A stretch of 64,000 nucleotides of DNA from Candidatus Bathyarchaeota archaeon (GTDB taxonomy: Archaea; Thermoproteota; Bathyarchaeia; Bathyarchaeales; WUQV01): positions 62,001 to 126,000 of the forward strand of contig JAGGVF010000022.1 in the NCBI GenBank assembly GCA_021158125.1, given 5' to 3'. The notes under the pieces are model-generated. The model saw nothing but the letters and a program-made list of their open reading frames with translations. It made no database searches and had not been told where the DNA came from. This document shows positions 36,493 through 44,594 of the stretch, piece by piece. The position numbers were made by a program, and so were the translations under genes. Within the stretch, counting starts at the first letter, position 1. The number at the start of each line of letters is the position of its first letter.

Positions 36493-36550
36493 TAATCTAA
36501 ATAAATCTTTTATCTAAAATCGACTTAGCATAATTCTATCAATTTCATAG

Positions 36551-37024
36551 TTAGAGGGGAAAGCTTTCCTCCTTATACTTTTTCGTTATTATTGAAGTTC
36601 TTATTCTTAGGACTCCTGGCAGTGGAGCAACAGAATTTGCTATAAAGGAGTGAAGTTTTTCCTGGTCTTCTGCTATTACTTTGGCTATTATTAAGAGTTC
36701 TTCAGAAATGGAGTTTGACACTTCTAGAACATTTTCATACCCCGCAAGCTTTTTTGCAACATTTTCGCTCTCTTTTGGGTCAGTGTAAACAGTCATTACC
36801 GCCGTTAGGAATTTGCGTCCAATCTTGTTCGCATTAACAATAATTGTGTATTTTTCTATTACCCGGTACTTTTCCAGCTTTCTGATTCTTTCATAAATGG
36901 TGGAATGTGCAACACCAAGCCGTCTCCCTATTTCTGTATAAGTTAACTTGGCGTTTTCTCTAAGTAACCGCAATATTTCTATGTCTAAGTCATCAAGTAG
37001 CAAATTTCCATTCTTAACTTTCAT
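36551..37024 (-). CDS. Lrp/AsnC family transcriptional regulator
   Basis: The 157-residue protein has an N-terminal winged helix-turn-helix (LDDLDIEILRLLRENAKLTYTEIGRRLGVAHSTIYERIRKLE) and a C-terminal RAM/AsnC ligand and oligomerisation domain (FLTAVMTVYTDPKESENVAKKLAG through GVLRIRTSIITKK). Such proteins sense amino acids or related metabolites and bind inverted repeats as dimers or octamers. The AT-rich divergent region to its right, with a perfect 22-base palindrome at 37256-37277, could be a target. Confidence 0.92.
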   Translation of the reverse strand: MKVKNGNLLLDDLDIEILRLLRENAKLTYTEIGRRLGVAHSTIYERIRKLEKYRVIEKYTIIVNANKIGRKFLTAVMTVYTDPKESENVAKKLAGYENVLEVSNSISEELLIIAKVIAEDQEKLHSFIANSVAPLPGVLRIRTSIITKKYKEESFPL

Positions 37025-37255
37025 TTCCTCAGCCTTTTGACTAAAGTCTTCTGTTTTAAATTTATGATTTTTGGCCGAAAAAATGTAGAAAATAAATTGG
37101 TTAACCGACAGATTTACGATGAAAAATTATCAAAAGAGATTCGTGTAAAAACTACATTTAAGATGAGAAAATCCTACAATTTTTCAAAAAATAAAATATT
37201 TTTCTACAATTTTTGCCTTAAACATGTGCATTAAATTTAAATCTTACGAACATAG

Positions 37256-37277
37256 AATATTTTTCTAGAAAAATATT
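37256..37277. promoter_or_regulatory. perfect 22-bp palindrome with nearby direct repeats (candidate Lrp operator)
   Basis: AATATTTTTCT at 37256-37266 is followed immediately by its exact complement to 37277, ending 12 bases before the unknown gene at 37290. CTACAATTTTT occurs twice upstream, at 37174-37184 and 37204-37214, exactly 30 bases apart. The 265-base interval between the Lrp-type regulator and this gene is extremely AT-rich and contains no convincing ORF. A box A-like TTTAAAT lies near 37235. Binding by the neighbouring Lrp protein is inferred. Confidence 0.5.
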
Positions 37278-37289
37278 AGGGTTACAATT

Positions 37290-37793
37290 ATGCAGGTATT
37301 TCCCGAAACTTGGAAATTGCTTCATCTCTTTAAATTGAGGTGCTCATCAAAAGGTTGGAAGACTTCAGAAAACTACGATTGGGTTTTTGCCGATGAAAAA
37401 TATCACACGTTCGTATGGACAAAAATAATTTATCCTTCAACTTTCGAGAGAATACTCTCCATTGGAAAATGTATAGTTAAGGAGGGCCTATACTACCGAG
37501 TTGTTGATGCGGCATATTTTGCGTGGTTGTTTAAAAATCCGTTACCCCAAAGTTTGCTAGATAAAATTTTATCAACCAATGAATTATTAAAGAAAACAGC
37601 CATTTATGATCTTAGCGAAATATACAAAGGTAAAAATGTTTGTTTAAGAATAAATAAAACTGACAGCCAAGTTTTCAAGGAGTTTGAGATGTTTCTTAAA
37701 GAGCTCGGCGTGAAGGTTGTTCCATTTCCTTACATAGTGGGTTTCAAAGAGGGAAAAAGGAAAAAGAAACTCCTAGTTTCAGGTAAAGCTTAA
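37290..37793 (+). CDS. hypothetical protein
   Basis: I do not recognise this 167-residue protein. It is soluble, rich in aromatic and basic residues, with the segments ENYDWVFADEKYHTFVWTKI and FKEFEMFLKELGVKVVPFPY; the latter has a small alpha/beta look. No motif of known enzymes is visible. It diverges from the Lrp-type regulator and begins 12 bases after a perfect palindrome, so it may be under that regulator's control. ATG at 37290. Confidence 0.65.
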   Translation: MQVFPETWKLLHLFKLRCSSKGWKTSENYDWVFADEKYHTFVWTKIIYPSTFERILSIGKCIVKEGLYYRVVDAAYFAWLFKNPLPQSLLDKILSTNELLKKTAIYDLSEIYKGKNVCLRINKTDSQVFKEFEMFLKELGVKVVPFPYIVGFKEGKRKKKLLVSGKA

Positions 37794-37847
37794 AGTAAAT
37801 TTCGAAGATTTGATAAGTAACTTAATCAGAAATTCTACGGGAAACGC

Positions 37848-38432
37848 ATGACAGAAAATGAAGAGGCAAAGATAAAGAAACTTGTAAATTTTAGAAGTCA
37901 ACTGGAAAAGAGAATAGAGGAAGTTAAACAAGAACTTGAAAGTCTTCAAGACCTTATGGAAATTCTAAATATAATACTTCTTGAAAAGGGGTTTAAACGT
38001 CCAGAACCATCAAAAGTTGAAATTCCAACTTTAAAAAGCGTAAAGGAAGAAGTAAAGCCCCCGATTTCAGAAGAATATAAAGTTGAAATACCAATGAAAA
38101 CAGTTACTGGAGAAAAGTTGGCAACAATGTATGTTGGTGAAGACTTTGTCCACGTTGTAATGGAGAAGGATAAACAGTTTAGAGATGATATTCCTCCATT
38201 TAGGCAGTTTCTAATTGAAAGAGTTTTCTTAAAAATGCAAGAAAAGGACAGAGAAGCCGCTAGACAAGGCGAAATCACACCTGACAAAATATTTTCCTAT
38301 AGCATTGTAAAGGAAGACGATGTAATAAAGGAAATAATTATTAGGAATGTGAATGAGGAGAGAATTCGAGACTTAAAATCAAGTATAAGATGGACCCTTG
38401 AGAAAATGTTTGGAAAATTAAAGATGGAGTAG
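37848..38432 (+). CDS. coiled-coil hypothetical protein
   Basis: The 194-residue protein opens with a coiled coil (residues about 8-50, KKLVNFRSQLEKRIEEVKQELESLQDL), followed by a proline-rich linker and a C-terminal alpha/beta domain (KVEIPMKTVTGEKLATMYVGEDFVHVVM, then RDLKSSIRWTLEKMFGKL). Similar proteins seem widespread in TACK archaea without assigned function. It follows the previous gene by 54 bases on the same strand and converges on a membrane protein gene with 3 bases between. Confidence 0.65.
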   Translation: MTENEEAKIKKLVNFRSQLEKRIEEVKQELESLQDLMEILNIILLEKGFKRPEPSKVEIPTLKSVKEEVKPPISEEYKVEIPMKTVTGEKLATMYVGEDFVHVVMEKDKQFRDDIPPFRQFLIERVFLKMQEKDREAARQGEITPDKIFSYSIVKEDDVIKEIIIRNVNEERIRDLKSSIRWTLEKMFGKLKME

Positions 38433-38435
38433 CTT

Positions 38436-39080
38436 CTACCGTTTGGACATCGCAGCGTGAAGCAGATAGCCAACGAGGGCTGCTACAATCACTGATAACA
38501 CCCAAAGGACAGGCTCTATGACAGCGCCAAACTGGATTTGCTGTCCGAAGAGTTGTTCTTCAACTACCAAAAATATGAACAATGCTATAAACGGTATTAC
38601 TCCTATTATGTAGGAGTCACTTTTCTTTATGCTTATTGCGCCTATGTCTGAAAGTGTATATATCGCTACGGTGTAGGCTATCATTACTTGAACCATGCAG
38701 AGTACTCCCTCATTAAAGAAGAAAACCGTAAGCGTATTCATGCCGTAAATGTAGGATAGAATTATGAAAATCATCCAGAATGCGCTGAAGGAAGATATGG
38801 CGTATAAGCCATGTTTTCCCTCTCTCAAGGCAGAAGCTATTGAAATTGCAAAGAACGAGCAGAAACCCAGAAACATTAGCAGTATGGCTATAGAGGCTGT
38901 AGGAGTTGTCAATGTTGTCAGCCATTCTGAAGGAACTATTTGTAAAATCCATGAAAGAAGACAGGCAACGAGCCAAGCAAGAGATACTCCTCCAACAATT
39001 CCCTCCAAAATTTGAAGTTTATTATCAAAGTCAAATTTGAATCCTCGAATAACACTGTTTTTCTTTTTCTTTGATCTCAT
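38436..39080 (-). CDS. six-helix membrane protein of unknown function
   Basis: The 214-residue protein has a basic N terminus (MRSKKKKNSVIRG) and about six hydrophobic segments spread over residues 30-210, with few charged residues between them. No transporter or enzyme motif is evident, so a function cannot be given. ATG at 39080. It stands alone, with a 97-base gap to the AOR gene. Confidence 0.65.
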   Translation of the reverse strand: MRSKKKKNSVIRGFKFDFDNKLQILEGIVGGVSLAWLVACLLSWILQIVPSEWLTTLTTPTASIAILLMFLGFCSFFAISIASALREGKHGLYAISSFSAFWMIFIILSYIYGMNTLTVFFFNEGVLCMVQVMIAYTVAIYTLSDIGAISIKKSDSYIIGVIPFIALFIFLVVEEQLFGQQIQFGAVIEPVLWVLSVIVAALVGYLLHAAMSKR

Positions 39081-39177
39081 AATTGATTCCGTCCACTAAA
39101 CCAGTGAAAAATTGCTTATGGAAATTAAAAAGGTTCTGAAGAAAGAATACTTATTTAATATAAATATTCCGGCTTTT

Positions 39178-41028
39178 CTACGAGATCACAAAATTTAATC
39201 CAAGCTGCATTAATTTTTCTTTTCTTGGAACCCCCTTTTCATCCCATCCTCTAAGTTTGTAGTATTCTTCCAGCATAGTTTCTAGCTGTTCCCTTCTAAG
39301 CTTTCGTCCAGATGCAATTCCCTCAGGAATGGGGTCTTTAAAGGCTCTGTCAGGAAGGTTTTCATCCTCCATTTTTAGGCCTTCTCTGATGTTAAACATG
39401 CGGACTAAATTCCATATTCTCTCCCCTACTTCCAGAAACTCTTTAACTGTCAATTTCATTCCAGTTGCCGCATTCAACATTTTAACGTAGCGTTCCTTTC
39501 CAACGGCATTTTTCAAGAACCAACAAGCGACAAGGGTGTCGCATGCCGTGTTTTTATCTTGCTGCATTTTAACGATTGAAGCTCTTTTCTGTACTGAATA
39601 TCTTTGAATGATTGTTCCGTCTGGGGCTTTTCCTGAAATTTCATAGGAGATAGGCCATGCTCTTGTGTGGCATCCACCTCTATCGGCTGTTACGTAAGCT
39701 AAGCCCATGCCTGGTGAAGCCCTTACATCATAACCTGGAAGCTCAAGTCCCTTTACGTGCATTGCAAAACTTCTGCTTTGAACATTTAACCTTTCAGAAA
39801 ACCTTTTCACTCCCTCGGCGAGCAAGTTGCCTATACCTTCTCTTTTCGCAATTTTCTCCACAAGCTCTATCATTGCATCTTCGTTTCCGAAGTTAAGCTT
39901 TAGGCCTTCAGTATCTTCTTCAGTTAGTATTCCCCTTTCAAAACATTCCATGGCAAAGGCTATCACGTTGCCGGTTGAAATGGTGTCTAATCCAAGCATG
40001 TCACATAGCATGTTGGCATAGGCAACTGCCTCGTGATTGCTTACTCCACAGTTCGCTCCCATAAGGGCTAATGTTTCATACTCTATTCCTTCAACAACTG
40101 TTCCAGCATACTTTCCAGTTCTGACGACACCGAGTTTTCCGCAGTTAATTGGACAACTGTGGCATGCTTTATGTTTTATCCAGAACTTCTTCTCAAGAAC
40201 TTCCGCTGAAAGCAGTTCAGCCCCTTCAAAAGTTGCCTCTCTAAAGTTTCTAGTTGGAAGCAAGTTCTGGTCACTTGTGAAAATTATTGTTCGAGCAGTT
40301 CCCCAACGTTTTCTCGCCCTTGCAGTTTCATTTTCAAGAACAGCCTTGTGGGTCTCCTTAGCCAATCCAATGAACTCCTCAACATCGTAAATGGATATGG
40401 AGCCATTTCCCTTTACTGCTAGAGCCTTCAAGTTCTTAGAACCCATAACTGCGCCAGTTCCGCCTCTTCCAGCTTGACGGTAACGCTCAGTATTAATGTG
40501 GGCAAATCTTACGAGTTTCTCGCCAGCAGGCCCTATACAAGCAATTCTTATGGCTTTGTCTCCTCTTTCTTCCCTTATTGCATCTTCAACCTTAAATGTG
40601 TCAAGTCCCCAAAGATGCTTAGCGTCGCAAATTTCAACGTTATCATCACAAACCCAAAGGTAAACTGGCTTCTCACTTTTTCCACGAACTACAACAGCAT
40701 CGTATCCGGCAAACTTTAACTCCGCTCCCAAGTGGCCTCCAATATAAGAGTCGCAGAAAAGCCCAGTCAGCGGCGACTTTGCTGCTATGCACATTCTGGT
40801 GCCTGGACAGAGAGTGCCAGTTAACGGTCCAGTAGCGAAAACCAGCACATTCTCTTCGGAGAAAGCGTCCACGTTTTTCCCTAACTCTTTCCAGAGGATG
40901 TAGGCTGCAAGTCCCTTTCCACCTATAAAGAGATCAGAATCAAAGTAATTTTCTGTTTCAACTTTCTTGATATTTCCATCAGTCAAGTTTATTTCTAAGA
41001 TTTTCCCGGCATATCCTCCCTTAAGCAT
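39178..41028 (-). CDS. aor: aldehyde:ferredoxin oxidoreductase (tungsten, AOR family)
   Basis: The 616-residue enzyme has the AOR N-terminal domain (GYAGKILEINLTDG, FIGGKGLAAYILWKEL, ATGPLTGTLCPGTRM), the ferredoxin-like cluster ligands CHSCPINCG with a distal Cys near CDTLVACWF, and the bis-pterin-binding regions (AGRGGTGAVMGSKNLKA). It oxidises aldehydes to carboxylic acids with reduction of ferredoxin, or the reverse. It overlaps the upstream multi-cluster ferredoxin gene by 8 bases, a common pairing that supplies electron transfer. MoeA paralogues at the window start could serve its cofactor. The substrate range is not readable from the sequence. Confidence 0.95.
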   Translation of the reverse strand: MLKGGYAGKILEINLTDGNIKKVETENYFDSDLFIGGKGLAAYILWKELGKNVDAFSEENVLVFATGPLTGTLCPGTRMCIAAKSPLTGLFCDSYIGGHLGAELKFAGYDAVVVRGKSEKPVYLWVCDDNVEICDAKHLWGLDTFKVEDAIREERGDKAIRIACIGPAGEKLVRFAHINTERYRQAGRGGTGAVMGSKNLKALAVKGNGSISIYDVEEFIGLAKETHKAVLENETARARKRWGTARTIIFTSDQNLLPTRNFREATFEGAELLSAEVLEKKFWIKHKACHSCPINCGKLGVVRTGKYAGTVVEGIEYETLALMGANCGVSNHEAVAYANMLCDMLGLDTISTGNVIAFAMECFERGILTEEDTEGLKLNFGNEDAMIELVEKIAKREGIGNLLAEGVKRFSERLNVQSRSFAMHVKGLELPGYDVRASPGMGLAYVTADRGGCHTRAWPISYEISGKAPDGTIIQRYSVQKRASIVKMQQDKNTACDTLVACWFLKNAVGKERYVKMLNAATGMKLTVKEFLEVGERIWNLVRMFNIREGLKMEDENLPDRAFKDPIPEGIASGRKLRREQLETMLEEYYKLRGWDEKGVPRKEKLMQLGLNFVIS

Positions 41029-41524
41029 GGGTTAATTCCTCCTTTGGTATCATCCACAACTCACGAAGTTCCTCAGCTATTTCCTCAGCTTTCTTAGCGA
41101 AAATTCTAGTGTCAAAGGGAACTTTAACAAGTGAAAGGGCATTTGCTGGGCAAATTTTAACGCATTCAGGTTCTCCTCCGCAGAGCTCACATTTGAAAAC
41201 AGTGTTTCGCCTAGAATCTACAAAAATGGCCCCCGCTGGACAAGCTTCAACGCACAGCTTACAGCCTACGCATTTTTCCACATTTACGGTTACTGCTTGA
41301 GTTTTAGGGTCTCTTTCTAATGCTCCTTGAGGACAAGCTTCAATACAAGCCGCTTTATCGCATTGAACGCATAAAACTGGAACATCAATTCCAGGAGGAA
41401 AGGAATTAACTCTTATCCTTGACAAATTAGTTGAAATTTTCTTCTCGTTCCTCAAAGAACAAACAATTTCACAGAGACGGCAACCCGTACAAATTTTATA
41501 GTCAACCACAACAGCCATAGGCAT
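41021..41524 (-). CDS. 4Fe-4S dicluster ferredoxin, electron-transfer partner of AOR
   Basis: The 167-residue protein carries four cysteine clusters: CTGCRLCEIVC, CVQCDKAACIEACP, CVGCKLCVEACP and CELCGGEPECVKICP, matching the HycB/PhsB-type four-cluster ferredoxins. Its role is to pass electrons between AOR and other carriers. Its stop overlaps the AOR start by 8 bases, so the two are translationally coupled. ATG at 41524. Confidence 0.93.
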   Translation of the reverse strand: MPMAVVVDYKICTGCRLCEIVCSLRNEKKISTNLSRIRVNSFPPGIDVPVLCVQCDKAACIEACPQGALERDPKTQAVTVNVEKCVGCKLCVEACPAGAIFVDSRRNTVFKCELCGGEPECVKICPANALSLVKVPFDTRIFAKKAEEIAEELRELWMIPKEELTHA

Positions 41525-41555
41525 AGGTCATTTACCTCCAAGCCAGGATTAGAAC

Positions 41556-41581
41556 ATATATTGGATAAACATCCTATATAT
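41556..41581. promoter_or_regulatory. near-perfect inverted repeat between ferredoxin-AOR and cofE
   Basis: ATATATTGGAT at 41556-41566 and ATCCTATATAT at 41571-41581 form 11-base arms with one mismatch around AAAC. The element lies 32 bases from the ferredoxin start on the left and 27 bases before cofE on the right, and includes the TATATATA stretch likely to be the cofE TATA box. A regulator bound here would affect both transcripts. Confidence 0.5.
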
Positions 41582-41607
41582 AAGGCTCAATTGGCAAGTG
41601 TTGAACT

Positions 41608-42381
41608 ATGACGCCGAAAATAGTCAACATAATTGGGTTGGAAAACTTTCCGCTGGTTAAAGCCGGAGACGACCTAGCAAAGATAATAGTGGAGACAGCC
41701 GCCAAAAACAACGTTCAAATTGAAAACGGAGACATAATAGTTGTTTCCCAAAAAATTGTCTCAAAAGCTGAAGGCCGCATAGTGAAAATCAGCCAAATCA
41801 ACCCATCAGAAGAAGCATTAAAACTCGCCGAAAAAATTCAAAGAGACCCAAAACTAATAGAATTAGTGCTAAAAGAGACAAGACGCATCATAAAGGCTTC
41901 CCCAGAAATCCTAATCGTTGAAGATAAAAGAGGCCTAATATGCATAAACGCTGGAGTGGACAAATCAAACGTTCCAAGAGATTCCTACTCGCTTCTCCCA
42001 GAAAATCCCGACGAATCGGCGAGAAAAATTAAAGAAAGAATAGCCGAACTAACTGGAAAAAATGTTTCAGTCGTCATAGGTGACACGTTCAGCCGACCAT
42101 TCAGACGTGGACAAGTTGAATTTGCAATTGGAATAGCAGGAATAAAACCCTTTAAGGATTATAGGGGACAAAGAGACCTTTACAATAACCTGCTAAGAGT
42201 GAAAAATGTAGCAATAGCTGATGAAATCGCATGCGCAGCAGAACTCGTCATGGGACAAGCAAAAGAAGCAATTCCAGTCGCAATAATAAAAAATTTAGAA
42301 AGAGCCGAAACAAGCGAAAAATCTTCAATAAAAGAACTGGCAATTTCCCGTCGAGAAGACCTCTTCAAAGAAACCCTCTGA
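41608..42381 (+). CDS. cofE: coenzyme F420:L-glutamate ligase CofE
   Basis: The 257-residue protein matches CofE end to end: NIIGLENFPLVKAGDDLAKII, VVSQKIVSKAEGRIV, CINAGVDKSNV, VVIGDTFSRPFRRGQVEFAIGIAG and ADEIACAAELVMGQA with the GTP and metal contacts. It adds glutamates to F420-0 to make F420. The gene is complete and ends ...FKETL. The last 200 bases are partially repeated 1.6 kb downstream (see the repeat entries). Confidence 0.95.
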   Translation: MTPKIVNIIGLENFPLVKAGDDLAKIIVETAAKNNVQIENGDIIVVSQKIVSKAEGRIVKISQINPSEEALKLAEKIQRDPKLIELVLKETRRIIKASPEILIVEDKRGLICINAGVDKSNVPRDSYSLLPENPDESARKIKERIAELTGKNVSVVIGDTFSRPFRRGQVEFAIGIAGIKPFKDYRGQRDLYNNLLRVKNVAIADEIACAAELVMGQAKEAIPVAIIKNLERAETSEKSSIKELAISRREDLFKETL

Positions 42382-42415
42382 AATCTCCTTGCCAATCGTG
42401 GTTACCGGGCCATGG
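42184..42415 (+). repeat. left copy of duplicated cofE/MBL junction (direct repeat)
   Basis: This copy holds the intact end of cofE and a decayed end of the MBL gene. Bases 42184-42280 are identical to 43786-43882 (97 of 97). Bases 42354-42385 match 43883-43914 with one difference. Bases 42386-42415 match 43943-43972 with four differences and correspond to codons of the MBL hydrolase that no longer belong to any gene here. A 28-base stretch between the last two blocks is missing relative to the right copy. Confidence 0.9.
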
Positions 42416-42503
42416 GGAAAGCGTACTCGATATGAATGAACCTTAAAGATTTTACAAAATACTTTTTAGAACAATTATGCTCTTTGTAAAATATGAAGGA
42501 AAA

Positions 42504-43264
42504 ATGGAAGAAAGAAAAATAGTTCAACTAGTAGCTACCATCGTAATACTTCTGACGTTCTTGATGTTTACGATGCCGAGTTACGCCGAAGTCGAAGAGC
42601 CGGAGGTATTCGTCACTTACTCTCTTGGTTTGTCAGTTGAACCCCTGTACGAAAACCCTTCGGCTGCCACAAATGAGGAACTTTACGAGACTTGCTGTGG
42701 AAGATATATCGTTCCAATTGTAGTAGCTGCAGACGAAGAGTTTCAAAAGATTTCTTACTGGACTCCGCCCTCAAACTACTTGAACTGGAAAGAGGCTGCT
42801 TTAAACATCATTGAAAGGGCCGATAACCATATTTTCGAAAAATACGGAGTGAATTTTAGAGTCGTTGGCTGGACAACTTGGCAAAGCAACGATAGTATTA
42901 CATATTATGTCGATAGAATTCATGAGCTTGCAGATCAATTGAATTGGAACCCAAATCTTAAAGGAAAAACTATCTTAGCAGGATTTACAGGTCAGATAAT
43001 GTTTGATAAGAACGGAAGAAGAGTAGCTGGATGCGCCTTTAATCCAGAACTTAATTCGTCAGTTTTTGGTACGAAGATGATTGGGTATTTCTAGTAATGA
43101 ACGATGTTTACATAGGCTATCAAACCCATAAATATTGCTCCACCTGCGAATGGCAAGTGTTCTATGGCCTATATTCGATACAACCTTACATAAATATAAT
43201 GTATGGGAGAAGAATAAGTCCAGGGTATGGAAGACGCGGTGGGGTTGGTGTATTTCCGATATAA
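42504..43264 (+). pseudogene. secreted protein gene interrupted by a frameshift
   Basis: The first frame encodes MEERKIVQLVATIVILLTFL, a signal peptide, then a secreted domain with a CC pair, and stops at 43092-43094. Adding one T to the run of five at 43063-43067 restores a continuous frame that reads through FWYEDDWVFLVMNDVYIGYQ, YCSTCEWQVFYGLYS to a stop at 43262-43264, just before the next gene. Composition is unchanged across the shift, so it is a recent lesion or a sequencing error. The intact product would have about 254 residues. The layout is reminiscent of archaeal secreted metallopeptidases, but no HExxH motif is present. ATG at 42504 is preferred; ATG at 42477 is possible. Confidence 0.65.
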
Positions 43265-43276
43265 GAGGAGAAAAAA

Positions 43277-43744
43277 ATGAAAAAAATCAAAGTAATTGTA
43301 TTAATACTATGCCTGGTAACTGCGATCATGACAGGGGTTACACTCTACGTATACGCTTATAATGACAACTTAGAAAAATCATGGAATGCTGAAGGTGGTG
43401 TGAGCTTTAGCTTAGCTGAAACTGAGCCTGTCGAGAATTGCCCAGAAATCTCTGATCCTTTGGATATTTGGACTAAACAGGCTATCGAAAATCTAAGTGC
43501 TACTATTGATGTTTACTGGAGTAATTACTCCAGTTGGCAACTATATAATTTATTTTTCTCTGAAGGTATGAAAGTTTTCAAATACCAAGACAAGTATTAT
43601 ACTTTTGATGAAGGTATTTTCTTTGACCCGGCTCCACCACCTGCTATCCCGCAAGGACCTATTTATGGTGGATGGACTCTAACACTTCTAGGTTGGGTAT
43701 CACTGATTTACAAGAAGACACAAAAAAGATGGAAAGGAAAATAA
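43277..43744 (+). CDS. small secreted or membrane-anchored hypothetical protein
   Basis: The 155-residue protein has a signal peptide (MKKIKVIVLILCLVTAIMTG), an extracellular acidic region with N-x-S/T sequons and a C-terminal hydrophobic segment (GWTLTLLGWVSLIY) followed by basic residues KKTQKRWKGK. This is a simple membrane-anchored layout. ATG follows a GAGGAGAAAAAA site, 12 bases after the end of the frameshifted upstream gene; both lie inside the repeat-flanked block. Confidence 0.6.
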   Translation: MKKIKVIVLILCLVTAIMTGVTLYVYAYNDNLEKSWNAEGGVSFSLAETEPVENCPEISDPLDIWTKQAIENLSATIDVYWSNYSSWQLYNLFFSEGMKVFKYQDKYYTFDEGIFFDPAPPPAIPQGPIYGGWTLTLLGWVSLIYKKTQKRWKGK

Positions 43745-43785
43745 TTTCAATCCTTTTTTCCAGATATTGTATAGATAATATCAAG

Positions 43786-43972
43786 AATAACCTGCTAAGA
43801 GTGAAAAATGTAGCAATAGCTGATGAAATCGCATGCGCAGCAGAACTCGTCATGGGACAAGCAAAAGAAGCAATTCCAGTCGAGAAGGCCTCTTCAAAGA
43901 AACCCTCTGAAATCACCCCGTAAAAAAGGATTATTCCTCTTCTCCTCGCCAATAGTGGTTATCGGGCCGTGG
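43786..43972 (+). repeat. right copy of duplicated cofE/MBL junction (direct repeat)
   Basis: This copy has 97 bases identical to the cofE coding strand of 42184-42280, then skips 73 bases present in cofE. The deletion ends share GTCG (42277-42280 and 42350-42353), the signature of microhomology-mediated loss. It continues into the intact 3' end of the MBL hydrolase gene, which is read from the other strand with its stop at 43894-43896, inside the cofE-derived part. The two genes thus originally overlapped tail to tail. Confidence 0.9.
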
Positions 43973-44559
43973 CCGGGATAAACAACAAAGTTTTCAGGTA
44001 AAACCATCAACTTCTCCCTTAAAGAATTAATTATCTCCTCAAATGAAGAATCAGGGAAATCGTATCTGCCGATAGACCCCGCAAAGAGAGTATCACCAGA
44101 AAAAACACAGTTTTCACCGACGAGGGATATGCTTCCTTTACTGTGCCCCGGCGTATGTAAAACCCTCAGAACCGCCGTGCCAAACTCTATTTTGTCTCCT
44201 TCTTTTAAGAAATAGTCAGCTGGTGGAGAGTAAATTTCAAAGCCAAACATCTTGTAAACTGGTTTTCTTTGATCTCCAAGCTTTGAAGCGTCAAGTTCAT
44301 GTATGAGAATGGGCGCTCCAGTTTCCCTCTTTAGTACGCCATTCCCAGAAGTATGATCCGGATGCCCATGAGTATTAATTATGTACTTTACATGAAGACC
44401 CTTATCAAAAACCTTTTGTAGAAATTCTCTTGCTTCTTGTTCCCTGCCAAAGCCCGGATCGACAACTATTGCTTCTCTCGTCTTTGAACAAAAAACTAGA
44501 TAGCAATTTGTGAAGAGGGGACCCACTGTAAAAAGTTCAATACGCATCATTAACTTCAA
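43894..44559 (-). CDS. MBL-fold metallo-hydrolase (glyoxalase II-like)
   Basis: The 221-residue protein has the metallo-beta-lactamase motif THGHPDHTSG (about 81-90), LHTPGHSKGS, FSGDTLFAGSIGRYDF and VYPGHGPITT, giving the full two-zinc ligand set. Small stand-alone MBL hydrolases of this type act on thioesters such as S-lactoylglutathione analogues; the substrate is unknown. Its last codons lie in the right copy of the cofE/MBL repeat. ATG at 44559, with other ATG codons just downstream. Confidence 0.9.
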   Translation of the reverse strand: MKLMMRIELFTVGPLFTNCYLVFCSKTREAIVVDPGFGREQEAREFLQKVFDKGLHVKYIINTHGHPDHTSGNGVLKRETGAPILIHELDASKLGDQRKPVYKMFGFEIYSPPADYFLKEGDKIEFGTAVLRVLHTPGHSKGSISLVGENCVFSGDTLFAGSIGRYDFPDSSFEEIINSLREKLMVLPENFVVYPGHGPITTIGEEKRNNPFLRGDFRGFL

Positions 44560-44594
44560 TAAAACGCTAGAAACACTATAAAAACATTCTGCAC

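Larger units (their letters stand above)
42416..43785. mobile_element. 1.4-kb block of secreted-protein genes between direct repeats
   Basis: The segment lies between two copies of a cofE/MBL junction that must once have been contiguous. It carries two plus-strand genes with signal peptides, the first frameshifted, and no transposase or integrase. The flanking repeats are far too long to be an insertion-sequence target duplication; single-crossover integration of circular DNA carrying the junction, or a tandem duplication followed by replacement, fits better. The mobile label is inference. Confidence 0.5.

Noticed and set aside
37037..37234. 65-codon plus-strand ORF between the Lrp regulator and the unknown gene
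   Set aside because: It is extremely AT-rich, dominated by Lys, Asn and Phe, has no ribosome-binding site and overlaps likely regulatory sequence.
43061..43094. Programmed frameshift at the T run
   Set aside because: No stimulatory structure or conserved slippery heptamer is evident; a mutation or sequencing error is simpler.
43672..43923. ORF through the right cofE/MBL repeat
   Set aside because: It is made of the tail of the upstream gene read in another frame and the copied cofE codons; it is a by-product of the duplication, not a gene.
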